Source: Exercitatus varius (lineage in GTDB: Bacteria; Pseudomonadota; Gammaproteobacteria; Enterobacterales; Pasteurellaceae). From it: a stretch of 64,000 bases of DNA. Numbering within the stretch: the stretch's first letter is position 1; each line of letters starts with the position of its first letter. A model generated the notes under the pieces. The model did not search any database, had not been told where the DNA came from, and saw only the letters and a program-made list of their open reading frames with translations. The stretch covers positions 1-64,000 of the forward strand of contig NZ_JARQTO010000001.1 in NCBI RefSeq assembly GCF_029577735.1. Direction: 5' to 3'. Below are positions 16,865 through 25,711 of this stretch, piece after piece. A program made the position numbers and the translations under genes.

Positions 16865-19540
16865 TTATTCTTGTGAATTTTCTACCGCACTTTCCATATT
16901 TTCCGCTTCTTCACCGTCAAATTCGTCATCTTCGGGTTCGGCGATACGTTCCAGACTGACTACGTGTTCGTCTTCGGCGGTGCGAATTAGGCGTACGCCC
17001 TGAGTGTTCCGGCCGATAATACTCACTTCGCTGACGCGCGTACGAACCAGCGTGCCGGCGTCGGTAATCAGCATGATTTGATCCACTTCTTCCACTTGTG
17101 TCGCGGCAACCACTTTGCCGTTCCGTTCGCTTACTTTAATGGAAATGACGCCTTTGGTATTGCGGGATTTAGTCGGATATTCTTCAAGTTTTGTCCGTTT
17201 ACCGTAACCGTTTTGGGTGGCGGTGAGAATTTCACCGTCGTTTTTCGGCACCACTAAGGAAACGACTTTATCGATATTTAAATCCAGACATTCTTCCGAA
17301 TTTTCGTCAGAAATCTCTTCAATTTCTCCCGCACTTTCATCGTCGGACAACTCGTTGGTTAAGGCAAGTTTGATACCGCGTACGCCGGTTGCCGTGCGGC
17401 CCATTGCGCGTACGGCGGATTCGGCGAAACGCACCACGCGTCCTTGTGACGAGAACAACATGATTTCATTGGAACCGTCGGTAATATCCACGCCGATCAG
17501 TTCGTCTTCATCGCGTAAATTCAAGGCGATAATACCGTTTGAACGCGGACGGCTGAATTCGGTTAACGCGGTTTTCTTCACAATACCGCCTGCGGTCGCC
17601 ATCAGGACGAATTTATCTTCATCATAGCTTGCCACCGGCAGAATGGCGGTAATTCGTTCGTTTTCTTCCAGCGGAAGGATGTTTACAATCGGACGCCCGC
17701 GCGCACCGCGGCTGGCTTCCGGTAATTGGTACACTTTTAACCAATATAAACGCCCGCGACTGGAGAAGCAGAGAATAGTGTCGTGCGTGTTTGCCACCAA
17801 TAAGCGCTCGATAAAATCGTCTTCTTTCATTTTCGTCGCCGATTTGCCTTTACCGCCCCGGCGTTGCGCTTCATAATCGGTTAACGGCTGATATTTCACA
17901 TAACCTTCGTGTGAAAGGGTTACCACTACATCTTCCTGCGCGATTAAATCTTCAATATTAATATCGCCTGAAGCGGCGGTAATTTCTGTCCGACGGGCAT
18001 CATTGAAATTGCTTTTAACCAATTCCAATTCTTCCCGGATGACTTCGCGTAAACGTTCGCTGCTGGTTAAAATATGCAGATATTCACCGATTTGTACCAG
18101 AATTTCTTGGTATTCACTGACAATTTTTTCGTGTTCTAAGCCGGTTAAGCGGTGCAGACGCAACTCTAAAATCGCCCGGGCCTGTGTGTCGGAAAGATAA
18201 TATTGACCGTCACGCACACCGCATTCCGCCGGTAAATCATCGGGACGGGAAACGTCCACGCCTGCGGCTTCCAACATTGGTGCGACGTTACCTAAATTCC
18301 AGGCGCGCGCTAATAATCCTTCGCGGGCTTCATCCGCGGTTTTTGACGCGCGGATTAACTCGATAACGGGATCGATATTCGCCAGCGCAATGGCTAAACC
18401 TTCTAAAATGTGCGCGCGTTCGCGGGATTTGCGCAATTCGTACACGGTACGACGAGTTACCACTTCACGACGGTGTTTTACGAAGGCTTCGATAATTTGT
18501 TTTAAATTGAATAACTTCGGTTGACCGTGATCCAACGCCACCATGTTGATCCCGAAAGTCACCTGCATTTGGGTTAGCGCATAAAGGTGATTTAGCACCA
18601 CTTCGCCGACCGCGTCGCGTTTAATGTCGATTTCAAGGCGGATACCTTCTTTGTTCGACAAATCTAAAATACCCGAAATGCCTTCGATTTTTTTCTCACG
18701 AATTAATTCGCCGATTTTTTCGACCAGTTTCGCTTTATTCACTTGATAAGGAATTTCGGTGACGATAATTTGTTCGCGACCTTTGTCGTTTGTGACGATT
18801 TCCGCTTTCGCGCGAACGTAAACTTTACCGCGTCCGGTTTTGTAAGCTTCTTCAATACCTCGGCGACCGTTGATCAATGCCGCCGTCGGGAAATCCGGAC
18901 CGGGAATAAACTGCATGAGTTCATCAATGCTGATGTCTTCATTGTCGATATACGCCAAACAGCCGTCCATTACTTCGCCTAAATTATGCGGCGGAATATT
19001 GGTTGCCATGCCCACGGCAATACCCGAGGAACCGTTCACTAACAGCGCAGGAATTTTGGTCGGCAATACGTCCGGAATCATTTCTTTACCGTCGTAGTTC
19101 GGCGAGAAATCTACGGTTTCTTTGTCTAAATCCGTCAATAATTCCTGGGTGATTTTCTGCATACGGACTTCGGTATAACGCATTGCCGCCGGCGCATCAC
19201 CGTCAATAGAACCAAAGTTACCCTGACCGTCTACCAGCATATAACGTAATGAAAACGGCTGCGCCATACGTACGATCGTGTCATAAACCGCGCTGTCGCC
19301 GTGCGGGTGATACTTACCGATAACGTCACCCACCACGCGCGCTGATTTTACATAGGCTTTATTGTGCGTATTGCCGCTTTGATCCATTGAGAAAAGTACA
19401 CGACGGTGAACCGGTTTTAACCCGTCCCGCACGTCAGGCAACGCACGCCCGACAATCACGGACATCGCGTAATCGAGATATGACGATTTCAGTTCGTCTT
19501 CGATACTAACCGGCGTGATATCTTGACTTAATTCAGACAT
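16865..19540 (-). CDS. gyrA: DNA gyrase subunit A
   Basis: 891 residues. GyrA breaks and rejoins DNA in the A2B2 gyrase. Catalytic Arg121-Tyr122 are in PAAMRYTEVRM; the quinolone-resistance region GKYHPHGDSAVYDTIV has the wild-type Ser83 and Asp87. The C-terminal beta-pinwheel has the GyrA box region (RRGGKGKS) and repeated blades. An acidic insertion (DDESAGEIEEISDENSEE) lies inside the pinwheel and the extreme C-terminus is acidic (EPEDDEFDGEEAE). The penultimate residues ESAVEN are encoded by an uptake signal. Monocistronic; promoter expected in 19541-19700. Confidence 0.98.
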   Translation of the reverse strand: MSELSQDITPVSIEDELKSSYLDYAMSVIVGRALPDVRDGLKPVHRRVLFSMDQSGNTHNKAYVKSARVVGDVIGKYHPHGDSAVYDTIVRMAQPFSLRYMLVDGQGNFGSIDGDAPAAMRYTEVRMQKITQELLTDLDKETVDFSPNYDGKEMIPDVLPTKIPALLVNGSSGIAVGMATNIPPHNLGEVMDGCLAYIDNEDISIDELMQFIPGPDFPTAALINGRRGIEEAYKTGRGKVYVRAKAEIVTNDKGREQIIVTEIPYQVNKAKLVEKIGELIREKKIEGISGILDLSNKEGIRLEIDIKRDAVGEVVLNHLYALTQMQVTFGINMVALDHGQPKLFNLKQIIEAFVKHRREVVTRRTVYELRKSRERAHILEGLAIALANIDPVIELIRASKTADEAREGLLARAWNLGNVAPMLEAAGVDVSRPDDLPAECGVRDGQYYLSDTQARAILELRLHRLTGLEHEKIVSEYQEILVQIGEYLHILTSSERLREVIREELELVKSNFNDARRTEITAASGDINIEDLIAQEDVVVTLSHEGYVKYQPLTDYEAQRRGGKGKSATKMKEDDFIERLLVANTHDTILCFSSRGRLYWLKVYQLPEASRGARGRPIVNILPLEENERITAILPVASYDEDKFVLMATAGGIVKKTALTEFSRPRSNGIIALNLRDEDELIGVDITDGSNEIMLFSSQGRVVRFAESAVRAMGRTATGVRGIKLALTNELSDDESAGEIEEISDENSEECLDLNIDKVVSLVVPKNDGEILTATQNGYGKRTKLEEYPTKSRNTKGVISIKVSERNGKVVAATQVEEVDQIMLITDAGTLVRTRVSEVSIIGRNTQGVRLIRTAEDEHVVSLERIAEPEDDEFDGEEAENMESAVENSQE

Positions 19541-19724
19541 TGAAATTTCCTAATTCTGAGATGAAAAAACTGGTCGAATTATAGCACAAATAGGGCATTT
19601 TTGCCTAAAGAAAACTCGAAAAGTGCGGTAGGATTTTGCGAAGTTTTTTATATGAAATGAGACAAAATCGCCGTAGAAAAGCGGTGTCTGCGGTTTTAAT
19701 GGAATGGATGCACTAAAAATATGA

Positions 19725-19753
19725 GAAAAAAGCCCGGAAATTTTCCGGGCTTT
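19725..19753 (-). terminator. Terminator of prs
   Basis: Palindrome of GCCCGGAAA and TTTCCGGGC around 19732-19750; on the minus strand it is followed by a T-run (the A-run at 19725-19731). Confidence 0.85.
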
Positions 19754-19761
19754 CTGTGAAA

Positions 19762-20709
19762 TCAGTTAAACATCGCAGAAATGGATTCTTCATTACTGAT
19801 ACGACGGATGGCTTCGGAAAGCATGCCGGAAAGGGTTAACACGCGAACTTTGCCGCAAGCTTTGATTTCCGGTGAAAGCGGAATGGTATCGGTCACTACC
19901 ACTTCGTCTAATGCCGGATTGGCAATATTTTGTGCCGCCGCCCCGGAGAACACCGCATGAGTGGCGTAAGCGAATACGCGTTTTGCTCCGCGTTCTTTTA
20001 AAGCTTCCGCCGCTTTTACCAAAGTGCCGCCCGTATCGATCATGTCATCCACCAGAATACAATCTCGACCGGCTACGTCACCGATAATGTGCATAACTTG
20101 TGATACGTTGGCTTTAGGACGGCGTTTGTCGATAATCGCCATATCCGTATCGTTCAATAATTTGGCCACGGCGCGGGCGCGAACGACACCGCCGATATCC
20201 GGAGAAACCACGATTGGGTTGTCTAAATCGGTTTTTTTCAGAATATCGTGAATTAATACGGGAGAACCGAAGACATTGTCCACCGGTACGTCAAAGAAAC
20301 CTTGAATTTGTTCTGCGTGAAGGTCACAGGTTAACACGCGGTCGACTCCCACGCTGGAAAGGAAATCCGCCACCACTTTGGCGGTGATCGGCACACGGGC
20401 CGAACGCACGCGGCGATCCTGACGGGCATAGCCGAAATAAGGAATGACGGCGGTGATACGACCGGCCGACGCGCGACGCAACGCATCAACCATTACAATG
20501 AGTTCCATTAAGTTATCGTTGGTCGGTGCACAAGTGGACTGAATGATAAATACGTCGCTACCGCGTACGTTTTCATTGATCTGCACTTGGATTTCGCCAT
20601 CGCTAAAACGACCTACGGTAGCGTCACCTAAAGAAAGATATAGGCGTTCGGAAATTCGTTTTGCTAGTTCTGGCGTTGCATTACCAGCGAAGAGTTTAAT
20701 GTCGGGCAT
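19762..20709 (-). CDS. prs: Ribose-phosphate pyrophosphokinase (PRPP synthetase)
   Basis: 315 residues from ATG 20707-20709 (MPDIKLFAGNATPELA), the same length as E. coli Prs. Makes PRPP from ribose-5-phosphate and ATP for purine, pyrimidine, NAD, His and Trp synthesis. Motifs: YARQDRRVRSARVPITAK (ATP site), CDLHAEQIQGFF, and the PRPP loop DCILVDDMIDTGGTL. The frame is open 25 codons further upstream, but that extension overlaps the ispE 3' end and has no similarity. Follows ispE on the same strand with a 50-bp gap, as in the enteric lolB-ispE-prs order. Confidence 0.97.
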   Translation of the reverse strand: MPDIKLFAGNATPELAKRISERLYLSLGDATVGRFSDGEIQVQINENVRGSDVFIIQSTCAPTNDNLMELIVMVDALRRASAGRITAVIPYFGYARQDRRVRSARVPITAKVVADFLSSVGVDRVLTCDLHAEQIQGFFDVPVDNVFGSPVLIHDILKKTDLDNPIVVSPDIGGVVRARAVAKLLNDTDMAIIDKRRPKANVSQVMHIIGDVAGRDCILVDDMIDTGGTLVKAAEALKERGAKRVFAYATHAVFSGAAAQNIANPALDEVVVTDTIPLSPEIKACGKVRVLTLSGMLSEAIRRISNEESISAMFN

Positions 20710-20759
20710 TTTTAAATTGAACCTCAAGGTTTGCTGTAAGTAAAAAGTAATAGATTGAT

Positions 20760-21662
20760 TTATTTCGAAATTTTGTCTAACCACCGATGCAGTGGCGAAC
20801 GATTACAACCTTTCGCGACAAAACCGGAAACCGAATCGGGTTTCATTTCAAACACGGTTTGGGCGGATTCTTCGTTATCAAATTCCGCAAAAACGCAGGC
20901 GCCGGTTCCCGTTAATCTTGACGGAGCATATTTTAGCAACCACGCAAGGGTTTCTTCAACCTCGGGATAACAATTTCGTACAACTTTTTCGCAATCGTTA
21001 CCGTATTCTTCGCTTAATAACTGTGCTAAAGGACGTTTAGGCGTATTTCGCGGTAAATCCGGGTGGGTAAAAATGGTTGCGGTTGAAACGGCGATATCGG
21101 GTTTGAGCACGACAAACCATTTTTCAGGCGGTTCGCAATCGGTTAACTTTTCACCGACGCCTTCGGCAAATGCGGCTTTACCATGAACAAAAACGGGCAC
21201 GTCGGCACCCAGTTTTACCCCTAAATCCGCCAATTCTGCGAGTGACAAACGGGTTTTCCACAGATAATTTAAGGCAACCAGCGTTGTTGCCGCGTTAGAG
21301 GATCCGCCGCCGACTCCGCCGCCTAACGGCAGAACTTTGTCCAGATGAATGTCGGCGCCGAGGCGGCTGCCGGTCTGCTGTTGCAGCATTTTAGCGGCGC
21401 GGTAAATTAGATTGTCTTCTTTTTTGACACCGGGTAGTTCCGGATAAAGATGAATTTCACCGTCGGAACGGATGCCGATTTCCAGCCAATCGCCGTAATC
21501 TAAAAACTGAAAAAGAGTTTGCAGTTCGTGATAACCGTCATCCCGTTTTCCGTTGATATATAAAAATAGATTCAGTTTGGCCGGGCTGGGAACGCGCAGG
21601 GTTTCTGCCGGTTGTTCGCTCGGTTTGAAAAGTGCGGTCGAAAATCGAGAAGTTTTTTTCAT
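20760..21662 (-). CDS. ispE: 4-diphosphocytidyl-2-C-methyl-D-erythritol kinase
   Basis: GHMP kinase of the MEP isoprenoid pathway. 300 residues from ATG 21660-21662. Motifs: SPAKLNLFLYINGKRDDGYHEL at the N-terminus, the ATP loop PLGGGVGGGSSNAATTL, and a C-terminal LTGTGACVFAEF. The start overlaps the lolB stop as ATGA; the upstream ATG at 21674 would lie inside lolB without benefit. An uptake signal encodes part of the N-terminal extension (STALF). Confidence 0.95.
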   Translation of the reverse strand: MKKTSRFSTALFKPSEQPAETLRVPSPAKLNLFLYINGKRDDGYHELQTLFQFLDYGDWLEIGIRSDGEIHLYPELPGVKKEDNLIYRAAKMLQQQTGSRLGADIHLDKVLPLGGGVGGGSSNAATTLVALNYLWKTRLSLAELADLGVKLGADVPVFVHGKAAFAEGVGEKLTDCEPPEKWFVVLKPDIAVSTATIFTHPDLPRNTPKRPLAQLLSEEYGNDCEKVVRNCYPEVEETLAWLLKYAPSRLTGTGACVFAEFDNEESAQTVFEMKPDSVSGFVAKGCNRSPLHRWLDKISK

Positions 21663-22291
21663 GGTAACATCCAATTTTCAATCCGGATTTTTAGGGTTTG
21701 ATTATTATTTTTCAGCAAAATGTCCTGCGGCAGGGCGGGGTTGAGTTCCTGATGATAAACCAGATAATCCGCGGTCCAGGTTACGCCGTCCACCGGATAA
21801 CTGAAACCGGCCAGATAATGATTTTCACCCACCTGATAATCGGCTTGTTCGTCGGGCTGGCCTTTCAGCCAGGTGGCAAGCTGTTCCAGCGGCACTTCCA
21901 TACCGACAATTTCACGAATCAGCATTTTGGCGTCCGCTTCCGAACGGCGATTACCTTTATTGTCGGAAATGGTCATGCCCGAAGGATGGCGTTGCATTTC
22001 CAGACTGGTCGTGCTGATGGTGGAATACAATTTTAAGGTGTAATTCTGCGGGTTTTGATATTGCCATTCAAAACGACTGGAAAAGCGTTCCTGAGCGCTG
22101 ATATAACCGATTTGTCCTTGCGCGGAATAACGTTGGATTCGCTTGATTTGGCTTAAATGTTGCTGCCAAGTGCGGTCGGATTTTGCGATAGTTTTTATAT
22201 CGCTCGGGCGGCGTTCGCTGATATCCAGTGACGAACAACCGGTGAAGATAAAGGTCGTTAATAAAACGACAAAAAGAGGTTTAAAACGCAT
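21659..22291 (-). CDS. lolB: Outer-membrane lipoprotein insertion protein LolB
   Basis: 210 residues from ATG 22289-22291. Signal peptide with lipobox FTGC, lipidated Cys19. The mature part has a beta-rich LolB pattern (QIKRIQRYSAQGQIGYISAQERFSSRFEW, GVTWTADYLVYH). LolB takes lipoproteins from LolA and inserts them in the outer membrane. First gene of lolB-ispE, with prs behind. The frame is open 26 codons upstream without a signal sequence, so the internal ATG is used. A hairpin 60-70 bp upstream may attenuate it. Confidence 0.92.
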   Translation of the reverse strand: MRFKPLFVVLLTTFIFTGCSSLDISERRPSDIKTIAKSDRTWQQHLSQIKRIQRYSAQGQIGYISAQERFSSRFEWQYQNPQNYTLKLYSTISTTSLEMQRHPSGMTISDNKGNRRSEADAKMLIREIVGMEVPLEQLATWLKGQPDEQADYQVGENHYLAGFSYPVDGVTWTADYLVYHQELNPALPQDILLKNNNQTLKIRIENWMLP

Positions 22292-22351
22292 AATGTCCGA
22301 TACTTTCTTCGTAATCGATTCTTCTCGTCGGAATCGAAAATAATTCTGGAT

Positions 22352-22551
22352 ACAAAAAAAGCACCTCAAGGTGCCGTTTTTATGTTTCCGTTAAATAACG
22401 TTAAACGGCGTCGAACCCGGAATTAAACCGGCGCGCCCCGGAAGGCGGAAGATTCGAAATGTTGAAAACCAAATAACGATATTGATAGTTCGGGTTAATT
22501 CAGATGATCTAACCGATACACCGTGAATTATCCGTTCACGCACTGTGGATG
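22352..22551 (-). ncRNA. Candidate small RNA or attenuated leader upstream of lolB
   Basis: No recognised gene lies in 22292-22797. On the minus strand a good promoter (22558-22585) faces a strong terminator: GCACC, loop TCAA, GGTGC at 22361-22374, followed on the minus strand by seven T's (22354-22360 on plus as A's). The roughly 200-nt transcript contains CGTGAA...TTCACG near its 5' end and CCGTT...AACGG near the 3' end as further hairpins. A 50-codon GTG frame (22391-22543, product ending PGSTPFNVI) runs inside it with only a weak ribosome site. It does not resemble 6S, GcvB, tmRNA or RNase P RNA as I know them. Confidence 0.4.
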
Positions 22552-22557
22552 CCTGTG

Positions 22558-22585
22558 ATCTTACATAAAAAAACCGGTTTGTAAA
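22558..22585 (-). promoter_or_regulatory. Sigma-70-type promoter, minus strand
   Basis: Read on the minus strand: -35 TTTACA (22580-22585), 16-bp spacer, -10 TAAGAT (22558-22563). Expected start near 22551, heading toward lolB. Confidence 0.55.
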
Positions 22586-22719
22586 GCCTGAATGCGGTTT
22601 GAAAATACCGATCTGTCAGTCGCCTTTTATGCGTTCGTCATTATCTTTGATGCCGCCGACAGTCGTTTTTTAATAAAAAATTTTGACGATATTTTATTTT
22701 TAATTGTTTTTGTTTATAG

Positions 22720-22753
22720 CTGTCATCAAATTGTCATAATTTTTTTCTACACT
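22720..22753 (+). promoter_or_regulatory. Pho box and promoter of pstSCAB
   Basis: CTGTCATCAAATTGTCAT at 22720-22737 matches two direct PhoB half-sites of the Pho box; TACACT at 22748-22753 is a -10 element 10 bp downstream, the spacing known for PhoB-activated promoters lacking a good -35. AAGGAGA at 22784-22790 is the pstS ribosome site. Confidence 0.88.
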
Positions 22754-22797
22754 GGGTCACGCAATAAATAACACATCATCTTCAAGGAGAATTCGTT

Positions 22798-23820
22798 ATG
22801 TTAATGCGTACGATAAAAAAAACCGTCATTCTGGGAACCATCCTCAGCGCGCTGCCTGTTGTTTCTCAGGCTTATAGTATTACGGGCGCCGGCGCTTCGT
22901 TTCCTTATCCGATTTATGCCAAGTGGGCGTCGTTGTATGAAAAAGAAACGGGCAATAAGGTTAATTATCAATCTATCGGTTCCGGCGGCGGGCAACAACA
23001 GATTATTGCGAAAACCATTGATTTCGGCGCTTCCGATGATCCGATGAAAGCGGATTTATTACAACAACATCGATTACTTCAATTTCCTGCCATTATCGGC
23101 GGAACGGTGCCTGTCGTTAATTTGCCGGGAATTAAGGCCGGCGAGCTTAAATTGTCCGGCGACGTATTGGCTCGGATTTATTTAGGCAAAATCACAAAAT
23201 GGAATGATCCGGCTATCCTGTCGTTAAACCCTTCGCTTCCTCTTCCGGAAAAAAATATTATTGTTATTCATCGCTCCGACGGTTCGGGTACGACTTTCGG
23301 TTTCACTAATTACTTATCTAAAGTTTCTTCCGATTGGAAAACGACCGTAGGCGAAGGAAAGTCCGTTAAATGGCCGACGGGACAAGGCGGTAAAGGCAAC
23401 GAAGGCATCGCGGCTTATGTTCGCCAGATGAAATATACCATTGGTTATGTGGAATATGCTTACGCAAAACAAAATCAGTTGGCCTGGACGGCAATGCAAA
23501 ATCAAGCCGGTAAAACGGTTCAACCGACGAAAGAAAGTTTCATGGCTGCCGCCGGCAATGCTAAATGGAATGAAAGTGCGGGAATGGGCGTCGTATTAAC
23601 TAATGAAGCGGGCGAACAATCCTGGCCGATTACCGCAGCCAGTTTCATTCTCATTCATAAAAATAGCGATAAACCAGAAGCGACGCAAAATGTGGTGAAA
23701 TTCTTTGACTGGGCGTTTACCAAGGGGCAAAGCGCCGCCACGGAATTGGATTATGTTCCGATTCCTGAAACGGTGGTAAAAACCATTCAGGGTAAATGGC
23801 AAACCGAATTGAAAAAATAA
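22798..23820 (+). CDS. pstS: Phosphate ABC transporter substrate-binding protein
   Basis: 340 residues with a cleavable signal peptide (about 1-25, LSALPVVSQA). Periplasmic phosphate-binding protein; the phosphate-contact segments are ITGAGASFPYPIYAKW, GSGGGQQQI, FGASDDPM and HRSDGSGTTFGFTNYL. Start ATG 22798 follows AAGGAGA by 7 bp. Under the Pho box just upstream, and followed by pstCAB-phoBR in the same direction. A stem-loop of paired uptake signals separates it from pstC, which could let the abundant binding protein be made in excess. Confidence 0.96.
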   Translation: MLMRTIKKTVILGTILSALPVVSQAYSITGAGASFPYPIYAKWASLYEKETGNKVNYQSIGSGGGQQQIIAKTIDFGASDDPMKADLLQQHRLLQFPAIIGGTVPVVNLPGIKAGELKLSGDVLARIYLGKITKWNDPAILSLNPSLPLPEKNIIVIHRSDGSGTTFGFTNYLSKVSSDWKTTVGEGKSVKWPTGQGGKGNEGIAAYVRQMKYTIGYVEYAYAKQNQLAWTAMQNQAGKTVQPTKESFMAAAGNAKWNESAGMGVVLTNEAGEQSWPITAASFILIHKNSDKPEATQNVVKFFDWAFTKGQSAATELDYVPIPETVVKTIQGKWQTELKK

Positions 23821-23832
23821 CGAAAAATTTGA

Positions 23833-23866
23833 CCGCACTTTTAAGCGGATTCGTTTAAAAGTGCGG
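23833..23866 (+). promoter_or_regulatory. Uptake-signal stem-loop between pstS and pstC
   Basis: CCGCACTTTTAA (23833-23844), 10-nt loop, TTAAAAGTGCGG (23855-23866). No T-run follows, so it is more likely an mRNA-stabilising or partial-termination hairpin than a full terminator. Confidence 0.55.
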
Positions 23867-23873
23867 ATTCAAA

Positions 23874-24854
23874 ATGAATTTTTATAAAGATAGAAAATTT
23901 ATGCTTAAAGTAACAAGAAAATGTCTTAATCATCGATGGATTGAGCCGCTGTTTAAATATACGACTCGATTTTTTGCACTCTTGGTTTTTCTTTTACTCT
24001 CTGCAATTTTAATTTCACTTATTGCGGGAAGTTGGGACAGCATTCAACAATTCGGATGGTCGTTTTTATGGCATGACGAATGGGATCCGGTGCAAAATCA
24101 ATACGGCGCGCTGGTGCCTATTATCGGTACGGTCATTACTGCGTTGATTGCGCTTGTGATTGCCGTGCCCGTTTCATTCGGCATTGCGGCATTTTTAACC
24201 GAACTTGCGCCCGAATGGCTGAAACGTCCGGTCGGTATCGCTATTGAAATGCTTGCTGCGATTCCGTCTATTATCTACGGTATGTGGGGATTATTTGTTT
24301 TTGTACCTTTGTTTCAGGAATATATCCAACCGCATTTGATTGAAACGCTGGGTGATTTGCCGGTGTTTGATTTGCTTTTTTCCGGCGCGCGTTTCGGCAT
24401 CGGTTTATTTTCCGCCGGGTTGATTTTGGCCATTATGATTATTCCCTTCATTTCGTCCGTGATGCGCGATGTATTCAGTGTCGTTCCTCCGATGTTAAAA
24501 GAAAGTGCGTACGGATTGGGTTCGACGACATGGGAAGTGATATGGAAAGTCATTTTACCTTATACCAGAACGGGCGTAATCGGCAGTATTATGCTCGGTC
24601 TTGGACGGGCGCTAGGTGAAACTATGGCGGTAACGTTTGTGATTGGTAACGCATTCCAGTTGCCGTCTTCATTATTTTCACCTTCCACGTCGATTGCTTC
24701 CGCCATTGCCAACGAATTTAATGAAGCGGGAGGATTGCAAAAATCTTCGCTTATAGAATTAGGCTTGTTGCTTTTCTTAATTACTACGACGGTGCTTGCC
24801 ATTTCGCGTTTAATGATTTTGCGGATGAATAATAAAGAAGGGAAAAAATCATGA
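23874..24854 (+). CDS. pstC: Phosphate ABC transporter permease PstC
   Basis: Up to 326 residues, six membrane helices, inner-membrane half of the Pst channel. Typical PstC text: EWDPVQNQYGALVPIIGT, EMLAAIPSIIYGMWGLFVF, and the EAA-like coupling loop ESAYGLGSTTWEVIWKVILP. Two starts are possible, ATG 23874 and ATG 23901 (MLKVTRK); neither has a strong ribosome site and the shorter one would still keep the first helix. Stop overlaps the pstA start as ATGA. Confidence 0.94.
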   Translation: MNFYKDRKFMLKVTRKCLNHRWIEPLFKYTTRFFALLVFLLLSAILISLIAGSWDSIQQFGWSFLWHDEWDPVQNQYGALVPIIGTVITALIALVIAVPVSFGIAAFLTELAPEWLKRPVGIAIEMLAAIPSIIYGMWGLFVFVPLFQEYIQPHLIETLGDLPVFDLLFSGARFGIGLFSAGLILAIMIIPFISSVMRDVFSVVPPMLKESAYGLGSTTWEVIWKVILPYTRTGVIGSIMLGLGRALGETMAVTFVIGNAFQLPSSLFSPSTSIASAIANEFNEAGGLQKSSLIELGLLLFLITTTVLAISRLMILRMNNKEGKKS

Positions 24855-25702
24855 AAAGTAATCAAAACTCACGTTTTTATTGGCGAAAGTGCAAAAACAC
24901 GCTGATGTTAAGTTTAGCTTATGTCGCGGTTATTTTTGGTTTGTTTTGGCTTTGCTGGATTATTTTCACCTTGGTTACGCGTGGAATTCCGGCGTTATCT
25001 CCGGATTTATTTTTACACGAAACTCCCGCACCAAATGAAACGGGCGGACTGATTAATGCTATTTTAGGTTCTTTATTGATGGTTGCGGCCGGCACATTAT
25101 TAGGAACGCCTATCGGAATATTGGCCGGTACGTATTTGGCGGAATATGGGCGCTATAGCCGTTTTGCCAAAGTGACGCGTTTTTTGAACGATATTTTATT
25201 ATCGGCGCCTTCTATCATTATTGGTCTGTTTATTTATAGTATTTATGTCGCACAACTTAATCATTTTTCAGGTTGGGCCGGTGCTTTTGCGTTAGCGTTA
25301 TTAATTATTCCGATTGTGGTACGAACAACGGACAGCATGTTGAATTTAGTCCCTAATAATTTACGCGAAGCGGCGGTAGCCCTGGGTTGTCCGCAGTGGC
25401 GAGTGATTGTGATGATTTGTTATCGCGCGGCTAAATCGGGCATTTTAACGGGGATATTACTTGCAGTTGCACGTATTGCCGGCGAAACCGCACCATTATT
25501 ATTTACGGCACTGTCTAATCAGTTTATGTCATGGGATATGAATTCACCGATGGCAAACTTGCCGGTCGTTATTTATCAATATGCGGCAAGTCCTTTTACG
25601 GATTGGAATAATCTGGCTTGGGCCGGTGCAACGTTAATTACATTATTCGTGCTGTGTTTAAATATTGCCACGCGCGTTTTCTTTCAACCGAAACAAAAAT
25701 AA
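24851..25702 (+). CDS. pstA: Phosphate ABC transporter permease PstA
   Basis: 283 residues, six membrane helices. Characteristic segments: NETGGLINAILGSLLMV, GTPIGILAGTYLAEYG, LLSAPSIIIGLFIY, and the coupling loop REAAVALGCPQWRVIVMI, then ARIAGETAPLLFTAL. Partner of PstC. Its start overlaps the pstC stop by 4 bp, indicating coupled translation; pstB begins 9 bp after its stop. Confidence 0.95.
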   Translation: MKSNQNSRFYWRKCKNTLMLSLAYVAVIFGLFWLCWIIFTLVTRGIPALSPDLFLHETPAPNETGGLINAILGSLLMVAAGTLLGTPIGILAGTYLAEYGRYSRFAKVTRFLNDILLSAPSIIIGLFIYSIYVAQLNHFSGWAGAFALALLIIPIVVRTTDSMLNLVPNNLREAAVALGCPQWRVIVMICYRAAKSGILTGILLAVARIAGETAPLLFTALSNQFMSWDMNSPMANLPVVIYQYAASPFTDWNNLAWAGATLITLFVLCLNIATRVFFQPKQK

Positions 25703-25711
25703 GGTATTTTT

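Noticed and set aside
16865..19540. Fluoroquinolone-resistance changes in GyrA
   Set aside because: Ser83 and Asp87 are the sensitive-type residues.
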